From assembly GCF_030397665.1 (NCBI RefSeq), contig NZ_JAPUBT010000004.1:417639-481638 (forward strand): a stretch of DNA of 64,000 bases, given 5' to 3'. Below, piece after piece: positions 1 to 10,025 of the stretch. The position numbers and the translations under genes were made by a program. Below the pieces are notes generated by a model. It was not told the origin of the DNA. It did no database searches and worked only from the letters and a program-made list of their open reading frames with translations. Source of the DNA: Janthinobacterium sp. SUN073 (GTDB lineage Bacteria; Pseudomonadota; Gammaproteobacteria; Burkholderiales; Burkholderiaceae_D). The stretch's first letter is position 1. Every line of letters starts with the position of its first letter.

Positions 1-369
1 TTGCCGGGCGGCGACTTGCAGCAAGCGGGTGCGCTGGTTGAGAACATCGATTTCGAGCGCTTCGCACAACAACTGCACGCCCAGTACCCATGGCTGCCGG
101 GCAAGCTGGCGCAACGTTATGCGCGCTGTTACGGCACCCGCGCCAGGCGCATGCTCGGCACGGCAAAGAAGATGACGGATCTGGGCGAGGAACTGACGCC
201 CGGCGTGTACGAACAGGAAGCGCGCTATCTGTTTGAGGTGGAATGGGCGCGCTGTGCCGAAGACATCCTTTGGCGCAGAACCAAATGCGGCTTGTATTGC
301 CAGCCGCGGCATGTGGCGCGTCTGGAGGAATGGATCAGACAGATGTCGATGCCTGAGATGAGCACTTGA
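1..369 (+). CDS. glpD: Glycerol-3-phosphate dehydrogenase, C-terminal fragment (cut by window start)
   Basis: This is the last 122 codons of the FAD-dependent, membrane-associated enzyme that oxidises glycerol-3-phosphate to DHAP and passes electrons to quinone. The C-terminal helical domain is recognisable from YPWLP, ARCYGTR, the EARYLFEVEWA stretch and the closing ILWRRTKCGLY segment typical of GlpD. The FAD domain lies upstream of the window, so the first codon here is not a start. It is followed on the same strand by glpK and glpF, which supports the call. The order glpD-glpK-glpF is plausible for one glycerol catabolic transcript, although a 132-base gap separates it from glpK. Confidence 0.9.
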   Translation: MPGGDLQQAGALVENIDFERFAQQLHAQYPWLPGKLAQRYARCYGTRARRMLGTAKKMTDLGEELTPGVYEQEARYLFEVEWARCAEDILWRRTKCGLYCQPRHVARLEEWIRQMSMPEMST

Positions 370-501
370 AAAAATTAGCCTGAGAGCCAGGCGGCTTTGC
401 CTTGCCTGGGCCATCTCCCTGGACACGGGATACCAGTTTTACCGAGTGACCGGCGCGGCAAAGACCGGCAAAAAAAATCAACTATAGACGGAGAAGAAGA
501 C

Positions 502-2016
<1,515 letters not shown>

Positions 2017-2058
2017 TCGACCACACGCCCATCCCCACCACCTCACTGGAAGTTTCAC

Positions 2059-2766
2059 ATGCATCCTTTATTCGCCGAATTCATCGGCACCACTTTGCTC
2101 GTCCTGCTGGGCAATGGCGTGGTCGCCAACGTCATCCTGCAAAAAACCAAGGGCCACAACAGCGGCCTGATCGTGATCGCCATCGGCTGGGCGATGGCGG
2201 TCTTTGTCGCCGTGCTGTGCACCGCCACCGCCAGCGGCGGCCACCTCAATCCGGTGGTGACCGTGGCGCTGGCGGTGGTCGGGAAATTTCCCTGGGCAAA
2301 TGTCCCCGCCTATGTCGCCATGCAGATGCTCGGTGGCATGATGGGAGCGTTTCTGGTATGGGTCATCTACTACAAGCACTTCGAGGCCACCCCCGATGGC
2401 GACACCAAACTGGCGGTGTTTTGCACCGGCCCGGCGATCCGTGGCACTTTCGGCAGCCTGGCTTCCGAAATGATCGCCACCTTCGTTCTCGTGTTTGCCG
2501 TGTTGAACATGGCGGCGCCGAGCTTCGGACTGGGCGCCATGAGTGCCTTGCCGGTCGCCCTGCTGGTGCTGGGCATCGGCGTGTCGCTCGGCGGCACCAC
2601 GGGTTATGCGATGAGCCCGGCGCGCGACTTCGGTCCGCGCATCATGCATGCGATCCTGCCCATCCCGGGCAAGCGCGACAGCGATTGGCGCTATGCCTGG
2701 GTACCGGTCGTCGGCCCGCTGCTGGGCGCCGTCCTGGCGGCACTGCTGTACAACTATAAATCTTAA
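2059..2766 (+). CDS. glpF: Glycerol uptake facilitator (MIP/aquaglyceroporin family) with non-canonical NPA boxes
   Basis: A 235-residue integral membrane channel of the MIP family, expected to carry glycerol across the inner membrane by facilitated diffusion. Six hydrophobic segments and the two half-helix loops are visible. The second loop reads SPARDFGPR, and its Asp after Arg is the residue that marks glycerol facilitators over water channels. Both pore boxes are unusual: the first is HLNPV instead of HLNPA and the second is SPA instead of NPA, so the pore-lining Asn of the second half is replaced by Ser. The gene starts 42 bases after glpK and probably shares its transcript. The glycerol role rests on context and the ARDFGP loop. 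Confidence 0.92.
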   Translation: MHPLFAEFIGTTLLVLLGNGVVANVILQKTKGHNSGLIVIAIGWAMAVFVAVLCTATASGGHLNPVVTVALAVVGKFPWANVPAYVAMQMLGGMMGAFLVWVIYYKHFEATPDGDTKLAVFCTGPAIRGTFGSLASEMIATFVLVFAVLNMAAPSFGLGAMSALPVALLVLGIGVSLGGTTGYAMSPARDFGPRIMHAILPIPGKRDSDWRYAWVPVVGPLLGAVLAALLYNYKS

Positions 2767-2874
2767 TTCCACTCCTCCCCCGCGTCTGCCGTACAGGACC
2801 GTCTTGCCATGCAGGACGGATGACAACGCACGGCCGGCGCGGCGTGGAGCAGGCACTTTCACCAGGAGACACAC

Positions 2875-3456
2875 ATGGCAGCGAAAAAAATCTTGTTTTT
2901 GACCGGCGATTTTGCGGAAGATTATGAAATGATGGTGCCGTTCCAGGCATTGCAGATGGTCGGCCACACGGTGCACGCCGTCTGCCCGGGCAAGAAGAGC
3001 GGCGACAAGATCAAGACCGCGATTCACGACTTCGAGGGCGACCAGACCTATACCGAGAAGCCGGGGCATCTGTTTGTGCTCAATGCCAGCTTCGACGAAG
3101 TCGAGGTGGGCAACTACGACGCCCTGATGATCACGGGCGGTCGCGCACCGGAATATCTGCGCCTGAACCCGCGCGTGATCGAGATCGTGCGCCAATTCGC
3201 CGCCGCCGACAAACCGATCGCGGCCATCTGTCATGGCGCGCAAGTGCTGGTGGCCGCCGATGTCATCCGCGGAAAACGCATTGCGGCGTATCCCGCGTGT
3301 GCGCCGGAAGTGCGCCTGGCCGGTGGCGACTATGCGGACATTGCAGTGGACCAGGCAGTCACCGATGGCGCTTTCGTCACGGCGCCGGCATGGCCCGCGC
3401 ATCCGCAATGGCTGGCGCAATTTCTCCAGCAACTGGGAACAGCAATCACGCTCTGA
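2875..3456 (+). CDS. DJ-1/PfpI family protein, candidate glutathione-independent glyoxalase (glyoxalase III-like)
   Basis: A 193-residue single-domain DJ-1/PfpI protein. The family's Glu is at residue 18 (DFAEDYE). The nucleophile elbow AICHG places Cys119 with His120 adjacent, which is the Glu/Cys/His set seen in plant DJ-1d-type glyoxalase III. That activity converts methylglyoxal to D-lactate without glutathione. Family members can also act as chaperones, deglycases or peptidases, so sequence alone does not settle the reaction. Context favours methylglyoxal chemistry: it lies downstream of glpDKF and directly upstream of a methylglyoxal-synthase-like gene and a D-lactate dehydrogenase. An AGGAG ribosome site lies just before the ATG. 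Confidence 0.8.
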   Translation: MAAKKILFLTGDFAEDYEMMVPFQALQMVGHTVHAVCPGKKSGDKIKTAIHDFEGDQTYTEKPGHLFVLNASFDEVEVGNYDALMITGGRAPEYLRLNPRVIEIVRQFAAADKPIAAICHGAQVLVAADVIRGKRIAAYPACAPEVRLAGGDYADIAVDQAVTDGAFVTAPAWPAHPQWLAQFLQQLGTAITL

Positions 3457-3532
3457 TCCGTGACAAAGATTGGCCTCGCGCCCTTTCCGGACGCGAGGCC
3501 ACCCGCAGCGCTGCCTTGAAAGCCGAACCATC

Positions 3533-4435
3533 ATGCCCTTGCATTGTCCCCGTTACAGAATCGGTCTGGCTGCAAACCGGGCGCATCAAGATGCCGCCGA
3601 CTCGGCCCTGGTGCGCCTGCTCCAGGGTGGGCAGGCGGCGATCGAAAACCACCTCCAGCCGCAACTCGTCGTCGTTGGCAGAACCCTCGACGCGATCCTG
3701 AGCCACGGTTTGCTGCCGCACTATCCATCGATCGAGCGCTTTCCTTATGGCCGCGAAGGCGGCCTGATGATGCTCGTGTCGCGCGTCGTCGAGAGCGATC
3801 CGGCCAAGGCGCTGGACGCGGTGATTTACCTGATGGACCCGCTTGACCCGTCGTCCAATTTTCCCGAAGCGCTGGCCTTGAAACGTCAATGCGTCATCCA
3901 TGGCAAACCATTTCTGTCGACCCTGGCCGGCGCCAGGGAGTGGCTCGAACTGGAAGCGGTGGCCGTTGGCGCAGCGGCCGATGCGACGCTCGATTCCACC
4001 TTTGACCTGGCCAATGAAAGCATCGCCCTGATTGCGCACGACGCGATGAAAGGCTGCATGCTGGCCTTGGCGGAGCGGCATTTCGCACTGCTGGACAGCT
4101 TCGCGATGCGCTGCGCCACGGGCACCACAGGCGGCTTGCTCAATCAGCTGGCGCAAAAGATCAAGGGCGAAGTGGCCGGCCGCAACTGGGTGCGACCTTT
4201 CCGCAGCGGTCCCCTGGGCGGCGATGCGCAAATTGCCGAACTGATCCTGAACCGCCAATGCCGCCGCGTGCTGTTTCTCGAAGACCCGCATGTGGCGCGC
4301 CAGCACGAGGCGGACATTCAACTGCTTGAACGCGCGGCGCGCACCGTCACCGACTATGCATCGTGCAGCAGCGATGTGAAAGGCGTGGAACGCTGGCTCA
4401 ATTTGCTGGCCCTGCGCTGCAAGCGGGTGTCCTGA
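3533..4435 (+). CDS. Methylglyoxal synthase-like protein with two tandem MGS domains, the first degenerate
   Basis: Methylglyoxal synthase converts DHAP to methylglyoxal and phosphate; E. coli MgsA is about 150 residues. This 300-residue protein reads as two MGS-like halves. The second half (about 160-300) keeps the whole active-site set: HD at 169-170, ATGTTGG at 195-201, GGD with Asp231, then Asp251, His258 and Asp261, matching E. coli His19/Asp20, the phosphate loop, Asp71, Asp91, His98 and Asp101. The first half (about 8-145) aligns to the same pattern but has Asn15, Glu75, Asn109 and Glu112 at the corresponding catalytic positions and keeps only the Asp of MDPL. I used the ATG at 3533; a TTG at 3470 is possible. 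The domain assignment is by eye. Confidence 0.75.
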   Translation: MPLHCPRYRIGLAANRAHQDAADSALVRLLQGGQAAIENHLQPQLVVVGRTLDAILSHGLLPHYPSIERFPYGREGGLMMLVSRVVESDPAKALDAVIYLMDPLDPSSNFPEALALKRQCVIHGKPFLSTLAGAREWLELEAVAVGAAADATLDSTFDLANESIALIAHDAMKGCMLALAERHFALLDSFAMRCATGTTGGLLNQLAQKIKGEVAGRNWVRPFRSGPLGGDAQIAELILNRQCRRVLFLEDPHVARQHEADIQLLERAARTVTDYASCSSDVKGVERWLNLLALRCKRVS

Positions 4436-4547
4436 ACGCCCTTGCGTGACTGAAGCGTTGGCATGTCAGCGATAACAATGAGCATGGCAAGGCCATGATG
4501 GTAGTGGCTTCTGTCTTGCCGAAGATAATAAACAGGAGTACGCCAGC

Positions 4548-7349
4548 ATGAACCGATCGAACACCGCATCCACCACCCCGAACCCGGCATTGATCGCGGC
4601 GCTGTGCGCACGCTTGCCGGACGCGCGCGTCATCACCGATGAACTGCGCCGCCTGAGCTGGGGCAGCGACGCCAGTTTCTACCGCATGCTGCCCCAGGTG
4701 GTCGTGGTGGTGGAAGACGAGGCCGACGTGGCGCATGTGCTGCAGGTGGCGCGCCAGCATCAGATGCACCTGACCTTCCGCGCCGCCGGCACCAGCCTGT
4801 CCGGGCAAGCCGTGACCGACGGCATCCTGGTGTTGCTGGGTGACGGCTTCGCCACCTATGCGCAAGACGACGGCGCGCTGAGCGTGCGACTGGGGCCGGG
4901 CATGATAGGCGCCGAAGTGAATCGCCGCCTGGCGCCGCTGGGCCGCAAGATCGGCCCCGATCCGGCCTCGATCGCCACCTGCAAGATCGGCGGCATCGCC
5001 GCCAACAATGCCTCGGGCATGTGCTGCGGCACCTCGCAAAACAGTTACCGCACCCTGCGCGCGATGCGCGTGATGCTGGCCGATGGCGCCCTCCTCGACA
5101 GCGCCGACCCGCTCAGTGTCGCCGCCTTTCAAGCCAGTCACGGCGCACTGCTGTCGACGCTGGCGCAGCTGGGCCGGGAAACGCGCGCAAACCTGGCGCT
5201 GGCGGCCCTGATCCGGCGCAAATACAAGATCAAGAACACGACCGGATACAGCCTGAACGCGCTGGTCGACTTTGACGATCCGATCGACATCCTGTGCCAT
5301 CTGATGATAGGCTCGGAAGGCACGCTCGGCTTCATTTCCAGCATCACCTACGACACCGTGCCGGAACACCGGCACAAGGCCAGCGCGCTGGTTTTTTTCG
5401 CCGACATCGCCGGCGCCTGCGCCGCCGTGCTGGCGCTCAAGCCACTGGCCGTGTCGGCGGTGGAGCTGCTCGACCGCGCCGCGCTGCGCTCGGTCGAGAA
5501 CAAGGCCGGCCTGCCGCCGATGCTGCGGCAACTGGACGCCGGCGCGGCCGCCCTGCTGATCGAAGTGCGCGGTGGCGACGAAGCGGCCCTGGAACGTGGC
5601 GTGGCGGCGGCACTGGCGGTGCTGCAAGCGTTTGACACGCTAGCGCCGGCGCGCTTTTCGAGCGACCCGGCGCAATGCGAGATCTACTGGAACGTACGCA
5701 AGGGCATCTTCCCCAGCGTCGGGGCGATGCGCGCCACTGGCACCACCGTCATCATCGAAGATGTCGCCTTCCCGCTCGATGCGCTGGCCGCCGCGACGCT
5801 CGATTTGCAAGCCTTGTTGCGCCGGTACGAATACCACGAGGCGGTCATTTTCGGCCACGCGCTCGAGGGCAATCTGCACTTCGTGTTCACGCAGGATTTC
5901 GGCCAGGCGCAGGAAGTGCAGCGCTACCGCCGCCTGATGGAGGCAGTGTGCGACCTGGTGGTGAACAAGTACCTGGGCTCGCTGAAGGCCGAACATGGCA
6001 CCGGACGCAATATGGCGCCTTTCGTCGAGCTGGAATGGGGCCGCGAAGCGACCGCCCTGATGTACCGCATCAAACAAAGCTTCGACCCGGCCGGCTTGCT
6101 CAATCCCGGCGTCATCCTCAACGACAATCCCACAGCCCATCTGGAGCATCTCAAACCGCTGCCGACCGCGTCCGCATTGGTCGACAAATGCATAGAGTGC
6201 GGCTTTTGCGAACCGAAGTGCCCCTCGCATCAGCTCACGCTGTCGCCGCGCCAGCGCATCATCGCCTGGCGCGAAATGTCGCGGCGTGAACTGGCCGGCG
6301 AAGCGCCCGGAAAACTGGCCGATGATTACGTGTATATGGGACTGGGCACCTGCGCCGGTTGCAGCCTGTGCGCCAGCGCCTGCCCGGTCGGCATCGATAC
6401 GGGCGCCCTGGTGCGCGATTTGCGCGGCCGCCGGCACAGCGGTGCTGCGCGCCGTATCGGGCGCTGGAGCGGCGACCATTTCGGTGCCGTCGCCCTGCTC
6501 GCGCGTCTGGGATTACGGCTTGGGCATGGCGCCGCCAGTATCGTCGGCGAACGGACGCTGGCCACGGTGTCGGGCGGCGCCTGGCGCCGCAGCATGCCGC
6601 GCGCCGCCGCCAAAGTCACGCCACCGGCTCCCGGCCACGGCGAACCGGTGGTGTATTTCCCCAGTTGCGCCAGCCGCATCTTTGGACCGGATCAGGCCGG
6701 CGAAGCGCCGCTGCCCGAGGTGATACAGACATTGCTGCTGCGCGCCGGCTACGCGCCACAGCTACCGCGCGGTGTCGAACAACTGTGCTGCGGCCAGATG
6801 TTGGCCAGCAAGGGCATGACGGAACAAGCCGATGCCAGCGCCAGGCGGCTGGAAGCGGCGCTGGCCGAAGCCTCCGAAAACGGGCGCTATCGTATCGTCA
6901 CCGATGCCAGCGCCTGCGCCCTGCGCCTGCAGCAGCAGATGGCCGGCCGCCTGCGCGTGTTCGATTTCCATGAATTTGCGCATGACGCCTTGCTGCCCAA
7001 GCTCAGCCTGTCCAAACAGGCTGGCCCGATTGCCTTGCATATCAATTGCTCGGTTCAGAAAAGTGGTTCAGACAAAAAACTGCGGGCCGTGATGATTGCC
7101 TGTGCCGAACAGATCGTGCAGCCGGCCAGCGTGGGCTGCTGCGGTTTCGGCGGCGACCTGGGCTTCGCGGCGCCTGAACTGAACCGCCATGCGCTGCGCA
7201 AGATCGAGGCCGAACTGCCCACCGGCTGCGCCTGCGGCGTATCGACCAACCGCACTTGCGAGATCGGACTCTCGTCCGAAACGGGCCGCCCGTATCGCTC
7301 GATCGCATGGCTATTGGAGTTGTGCAGCCGACCAGCGGGCCAGGTATGA
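4548..7349 (+). CDS. dld: FAD- and 4Fe-4S-containing D-lactate dehydrogenase (Dld-II type)
   Basis: A 933-residue fusion of a GlcD-like flavoprotein and a GlcF-like iron-sulfur domain. Length and layout match the respiratory D-lactate dehydrogenase Dld-II described in Shewanella (about 934 residues). The N-terminal half is a PCMH-type FAD domain (DPASIATCKIGGIAANNASG) followed by the FAD-oxidase C-terminal domain (SLKAEHGTGRN). Two ferredoxin motifs follow: CIECGFCEPKCP near residue 547 and CAGCSLCASACP near 602. Two cysteine-rich CCG domains close the protein (QLCCGQM and GCCGFGG). It probably oxidises D-lactate to pyruvate and feeds quinone. Alternatives are glycolate or another 2-hydroxyacid. 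Its position after the DJ-1 and MGS genes favours D-lactate. Confidence 0.85.
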   Translation: MNRSNTASTTPNPALIAALCARLPDARVITDELRRLSWGSDASFYRMLPQVVVVVEDEADVAHVLQVARQHQMHLTFRAAGTSLSGQAVTDGILVLLGDGFATYAQDDGALSVRLGPGMIGAEVNRRLAPLGRKIGPDPASIATCKIGGIAANNASGMCCGTSQNSYRTLRAMRVMLADGALLDSADPLSVAAFQASHGALLSTLAQLGRETRANLALAALIRRKYKIKNTTGYSLNALVDFDDPIDILCHLMIGSEGTLGFISSITYDTVPEHRHKASALVFFADIAGACAAVLALKPLAVSAVELLDRAALRSVENKAGLPPMLRQLDAGAAALLIEVRGGDEAALERGVAAALAVLQAFDTLAPARFSSDPAQCEIYWNVRKGIFPSVGAMRATGTTVIIEDVAFPLDALAAATLDLQALLRRYEYHEAVIFGHALEGNLHFVFTQDFGQAQEVQRYRRLMEAVCDLVVNKYLGSLKAEHGTGRNMAPFVELEWGREATALMYRIKQSFDPAGLLNPGVILNDNPTAHLEHLKPLPTASALVDKCIECGFCEPKCPSHQLTLSPRQRIIAWREMSRRELAGEAPGKLADDYVYMGLGTCAGCSLCASACPVGIDTGALVRDLRGRRHSGAARRIGRWSGDHFGAVALLARLGLRLGHGAASIVGERTLATVSGGAWRRSMPRAAAKVTPPAPGHGEPVVYFPSCASRIFGPDQAGEAPLPEVIQTLLLRAGYAPQLPRGVEQLCCGQMLASKGMTEQADASARRLEAALAEASENGRYRIVTDASACALRLQQQMAGRLRVFDFHEFAHDALLPKLSLSKQAGPIALHINCSVQKSGSDKKLRAVMIACAEQIVQPASVGCCGFGGDLGFAAPELNRHALRKIEAELPTGCACGVSTNRTCEIGLSSETGRPYRSIAWLLELCSRPAGQV

Positions 7350-7458
7350 CTGCCGGCATAAATCGACGACTGGCGCAACGGGCTGGCACCGGCCTTGAAC
7401 GCGGCATGAGGCCCTGTTTCAATCCGCACGGAGGGGACTTCATGCCATAATCGGCGGC

Positions 7459-8463
7459 ATGTCTTCTCCTCCTACTCCCCCTGAGCAGCCGGTATCTTGC
7501 CAGTTCCGTGGCCAGTTCCGCGCCGAATATGCGCGGCGCATGAATGCCGTGCTCGATCATATCGACCGCCACCTCGACACGCCGCTGGACCTGGCGCAGC
7601 TGGCCGACGTCGCGCATTTTTCGCGCTTCCACTTTCACCGCGTGTTCGCCGCCTGGATGGGCGAAACGCTGGGCGACTATGCGCGCCGCCGGCGCCTGGA
7701 AACGGCCGCCTTGCGGCTGGCCTGCCGCCCCGACGAAGCGATACTGGACATTGCCCTGGCGACGGGCTTCGGTTCCGGCGAAGCGTTTGCGCGCGCCTTC
7801 AAGCTGAAATTCGGCTGTACGCCGACGGCCTGGCGCGCCGGTGTCGCCGCGAAAAACGCGTCCATGCTCACGGCCATGCGCCTGCGCCGGCAAGATAGCA
7901 ATCCGGATCAGGCCATGCGCAATGCGGATCAGGAAACCGGGCCGAACTTCCAGCACCATGGGCACTCCAATCCATTTTATAGAGAGCGTCCCATGCAAGT
8001 TACCATCATCGACCTGCCGCCCGCCAGCGTGGCGTGCCAGCGCCATATTGGCCCCTACGGCCCCGCCATCGGTGCCTTCTGGCGCGACACCGTCGCACCG
8101 TGGATGCAGTCGCACGGCCTGGGCGACGCCACCTGCTACGGCATCGGCCATGACGATCCCAGCATCACGCCGCCGGACAAATGTCGCTACGACGCCTGCG
8201 TCGCCTTGCCAGATGGCTTCCAGCCAGGCGGCCGGGCCAGCATCACCACCCTGCCCGGCGGGCGCTATGCGGTAACGCAGTTCAAGGGGCCGTCCAGCGC
8301 CATCGCCGAGACGTGGACGCGCATGACGCGCGAATGGCTGCCGGCCAGCGGCCTGCAGTGGGACGAGCGCCCCTGCTTCGAGCGCTTTTCCGCCGCCACG
8401 GCAATGGACCCGGCCACCGGCGAATTCTCTTGCGAGATCTGCATTCCCGTGCGGCCGCTGTAG
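7459..8463 (+). CDS. AraC-family transcriptional regulator with C-terminal GyrI-like domain
   Basis: A 334-residue Rob/SoxS-like regulator. Residues about 20-125 hold the two-helix-turn-helix AraC domain, including LADVAHFSRFHFHRVF and the second-helix region ILDIALATGFGSGEAFARAF. A linker of about 50 residues leads to a GyrI-like small-molecule-binding domain (about 177-334, opening MQVTIIDLPPASVAC and containing CRYDACVALP). Such fusions sense small hydrophobic ligands and usually activate detoxification genes; the ligand here is unknown. The gene stands alone between the D-lactate dehydrogenase and a convergent SDR gene, so its target cannot be named from position. Confidence 0.9.
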   Translation: MSSPPTPPEQPVSCQFRGQFRAEYARRMNAVLDHIDRHLDTPLDLAQLADVAHFSRFHFHRVFAAWMGETLGDYARRRRLETAALRLACRPDEAILDIALATGFGSGEAFARAFKLKFGCTPTAWRAGVAAKNASMLTAMRLRRQDSNPDQAMRNADQETGPNFQHHGHSNPFYRERPMQVTIIDLPPASVACQRHIGPYGPAIGAFWRDTVAPWMQSHGLGDATCYGIGHDDPSITPPDKCRYDACVALPDGFQPGGRASITTLPGGRYAVTQFKGPSSAIAETWTRMTREWLPASGLQWDERPCFERFSAATAMDPATGEFSCEICIPVRPL

Positions 8464-8493
8464 CTTCGGCGCGTGGTGCTGTCAGGCCTCCTG

Positions 8494-9297
8494 TCAGCCG
8501 CTGAGGCCGTAGCGCGATGCCGGCTTGCCGTGCATCGCGCCCGCGAACAGCGCAAGGCGGGCCGCGTCGAAGCGCTCCCACAGCTCCTGGTCTTCGACGG
8601 AAGGCAAGGTCACCAGCTCGCCCTGGTCCAGACCCGCCAGCGCCGCATCGACGCAGTCTTCCGCGCGCATGATGGTGGCCTGGTCCAGCTGCGCCAGCGG
8701 CACGCCGCTCAATTCCCAGATTTCCGTCGCCGTCGATGCGGGCAGCACCAGTTGCACCGTGATGCCCGTGCCGGCCAGTTCCTGCTGCAAGCCCCGCGTG
8801 AAATTCATCACATAGCCCTTGGTGGCGCTGTAGATCGTGCTGACTGGCAGGATGTGGAAGGACAGCACGGAACCGATGTTGATGATGGTGCCGCTGTTGC
8901 GCTGCTTGAATTGCGGCAGCACGGCATAGGTCAGCTGGGCCAGCGCCGTCACATTCACCTTGTCCATGCTGGCGATGCCCGCCCTGGGCGTATCGACGAC
9001 GGGCGCCAGGGTCGACGCGCCCGCGTTATTGACCAGCATGGTGATGGCCGGGTTGCTGGCCAGTTCATCGGCCACGCGCTGCAGGTCGGCCGGTGCAGAC
9101 AGGTCGGCCGCCATGGCGCGCACGGCCACGCCATACTTTTCCGCCAGCGACTTGGCCAGCACGCCCAGGCGCTCGACGCGGCGCGCCACCAGGATCAGAT
9201 CAAAGCCACGGCTGGCCAGGCGGTCCGCATACACGGCGCCCAGGCCAGACGATGCGCCAGTGACGAGGGCCGTGCCTTGGATATTGCTTGTACTCAT
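8494..9297 (-). CDS. Short-chain dehydrogenase/reductase (SDR family)
   Basis: A 267-residue classical SDR, a cytosolic NAD(P)-dependent oxidoreductase. It shows the cofactor loop TGASSGLG, the NNAG motif and the catalytic triad Ser-Tyr-Lys (IGSVLS then YSATKG). The substrate cannot be read from the sequence. I chose ATG 9297 because an upstream in-frame extension would run through the operator region. It is transcribed divergently from a TetR gene, and three matching inverted repeats lie in the shared 164-base promoter. It is therefore very likely the repressed target of that regulator. Confidence 0.92.
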   Translation of the reverse strand: MSTSNIQGTALVTGASSGLGAVYADRLASRGFDLILVARRVERLGVLAKSLAEKYGVAVRAMAADLSAPADLQRVADELASNPAITMLVNNAGASTLAPVVDTPRAGIASMDKVNVTALAQLTYAVLPQFKQRNSGTIINIGSVLSFHILPVSTIYSATKGYVMNFTRGLQQELAGTGITVQLVLPASTATEIWELSGVPLAQLDQATIMRAEDCVDAALAGLDQGELVTLPSVEDQELWERFDAARLALFAGAMHGKPASRYGLSG

Positions 9298-9339
9298 GAT
9301 GATTCCTTTAGGGTTTTCAAATTGAAATGCAGGGACTGC

Positions 9340-9422
9340 AAGCATGACGCTGATCATGCTTCGATGCGACACTAAACATGACGATCATCATGTTTAGTGT
9401 CGCAAGCATGACGTACGTCATG
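9340..9422. promoter_or_regulatory. Triple operator between the divergent SDR and TetR genes
   Basis: Three sites share the pattern CATGA-N6-TCATG. Site 1 (9340-9361) has 8-base arms. Site 2 (9365-9404) is a perfect inverted repeat with 17-base arms and a 6-base spacer. Site 3 (9404-9422) contains a fully self-complementary 16-base core. The centres are 34 and 30 bases apart, about three helical turns, so dimers could sit on the same face. All three fall between the two start codons, the usual arrangement for TetR autoregulation plus control of the neighbour. Confidence 0.88.
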
Positions 9423-9461
9423 TATGATGTCAACAGAAATGTGCAATGAGCGGAGAACACC

Positions 9462-10019
9462 ATGCGATACCCAGCGACCGAGACGGCAGAAAAACACCAG
9501 CGTATCCTGCGGGAAGCGGCACGGCTATTCCGTGAGCAAGGCTTTGACGGCGTCAGCGTGGGGCAGATCATGCAGGCGACGGGGCTGACGCATGGCCCCT
9601 TCTACAACCACTTCGCCTCGAAGGAAGCGCTGATGGCCGAAAGCACCCTGCACGGCTCGGAACACTCGCGCGCGGCGCTCGATGCGGCAACCATCAGCCC
9701 GGAAACCATGCGCCAGTATGTGCGCGACTATGTGAGCGCGGCCCACCGCGATGCGCCGGGCAATGGCTGCCTGCTGGCGGCCCTGGCCGGCGACGCGCGC
9801 AAGCAGCCGGCCGTGCGTCCCGCCTTTACCTTCCACCTGAAATCCATCATCGGCAAGCTGGCGACACATTTTCCGTGGCAGAAAAAGCGCAACCCACGGC
9901 AGGACGCCATCGTCATGCTGTCGGCCATGGTGGGCGCCGTGGCGCTGGCGCGCGCCGTCGACGATGAAGCGTTTTCGGATGAGATCCTGACAGCAGTGAA
10001 CGCTGCTTTTACGACGTAG
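9462..10019 (+). CDS. TetR/AcrR family transcriptional repressor
   Basis: A 185-residue regulator. The N-terminal helix-turn-helix is clear (ILREAARLFREQGFDGVSV, GQIMQATGLTHGPFYNHF); the C-terminal ligand domain is generic. It shares a promoter region containing three CATGA-N6-TCATG inverted repeats with the divergent SDR gene, so it probably represses itself and that gene until an unknown, likely toxic or redox-active, ligand binds. The gene ends against an isolated half-copy of a dispersed GTAGGTCGGATTA repeat. The convergent NadR gene ends 7 bases later. Confidence 0.92.
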   Translation: MRYPATETAEKHQRILREAARLFREQGFDGVSVGQIMQATGLTHGPFYNHFASKEALMAESTLHGSEHSRAALDAATISPETMRQYVRDYVSAAHRDAPGNGCLLAALAGDARKQPAVRPAFTFHLKSIIGKLATHFPWQKKRNPRQDAIVMLSAMVGAVALARAVDDEAFSDEILTAVNAAFTT

Positions 10020-10025
10020 GTCGGA

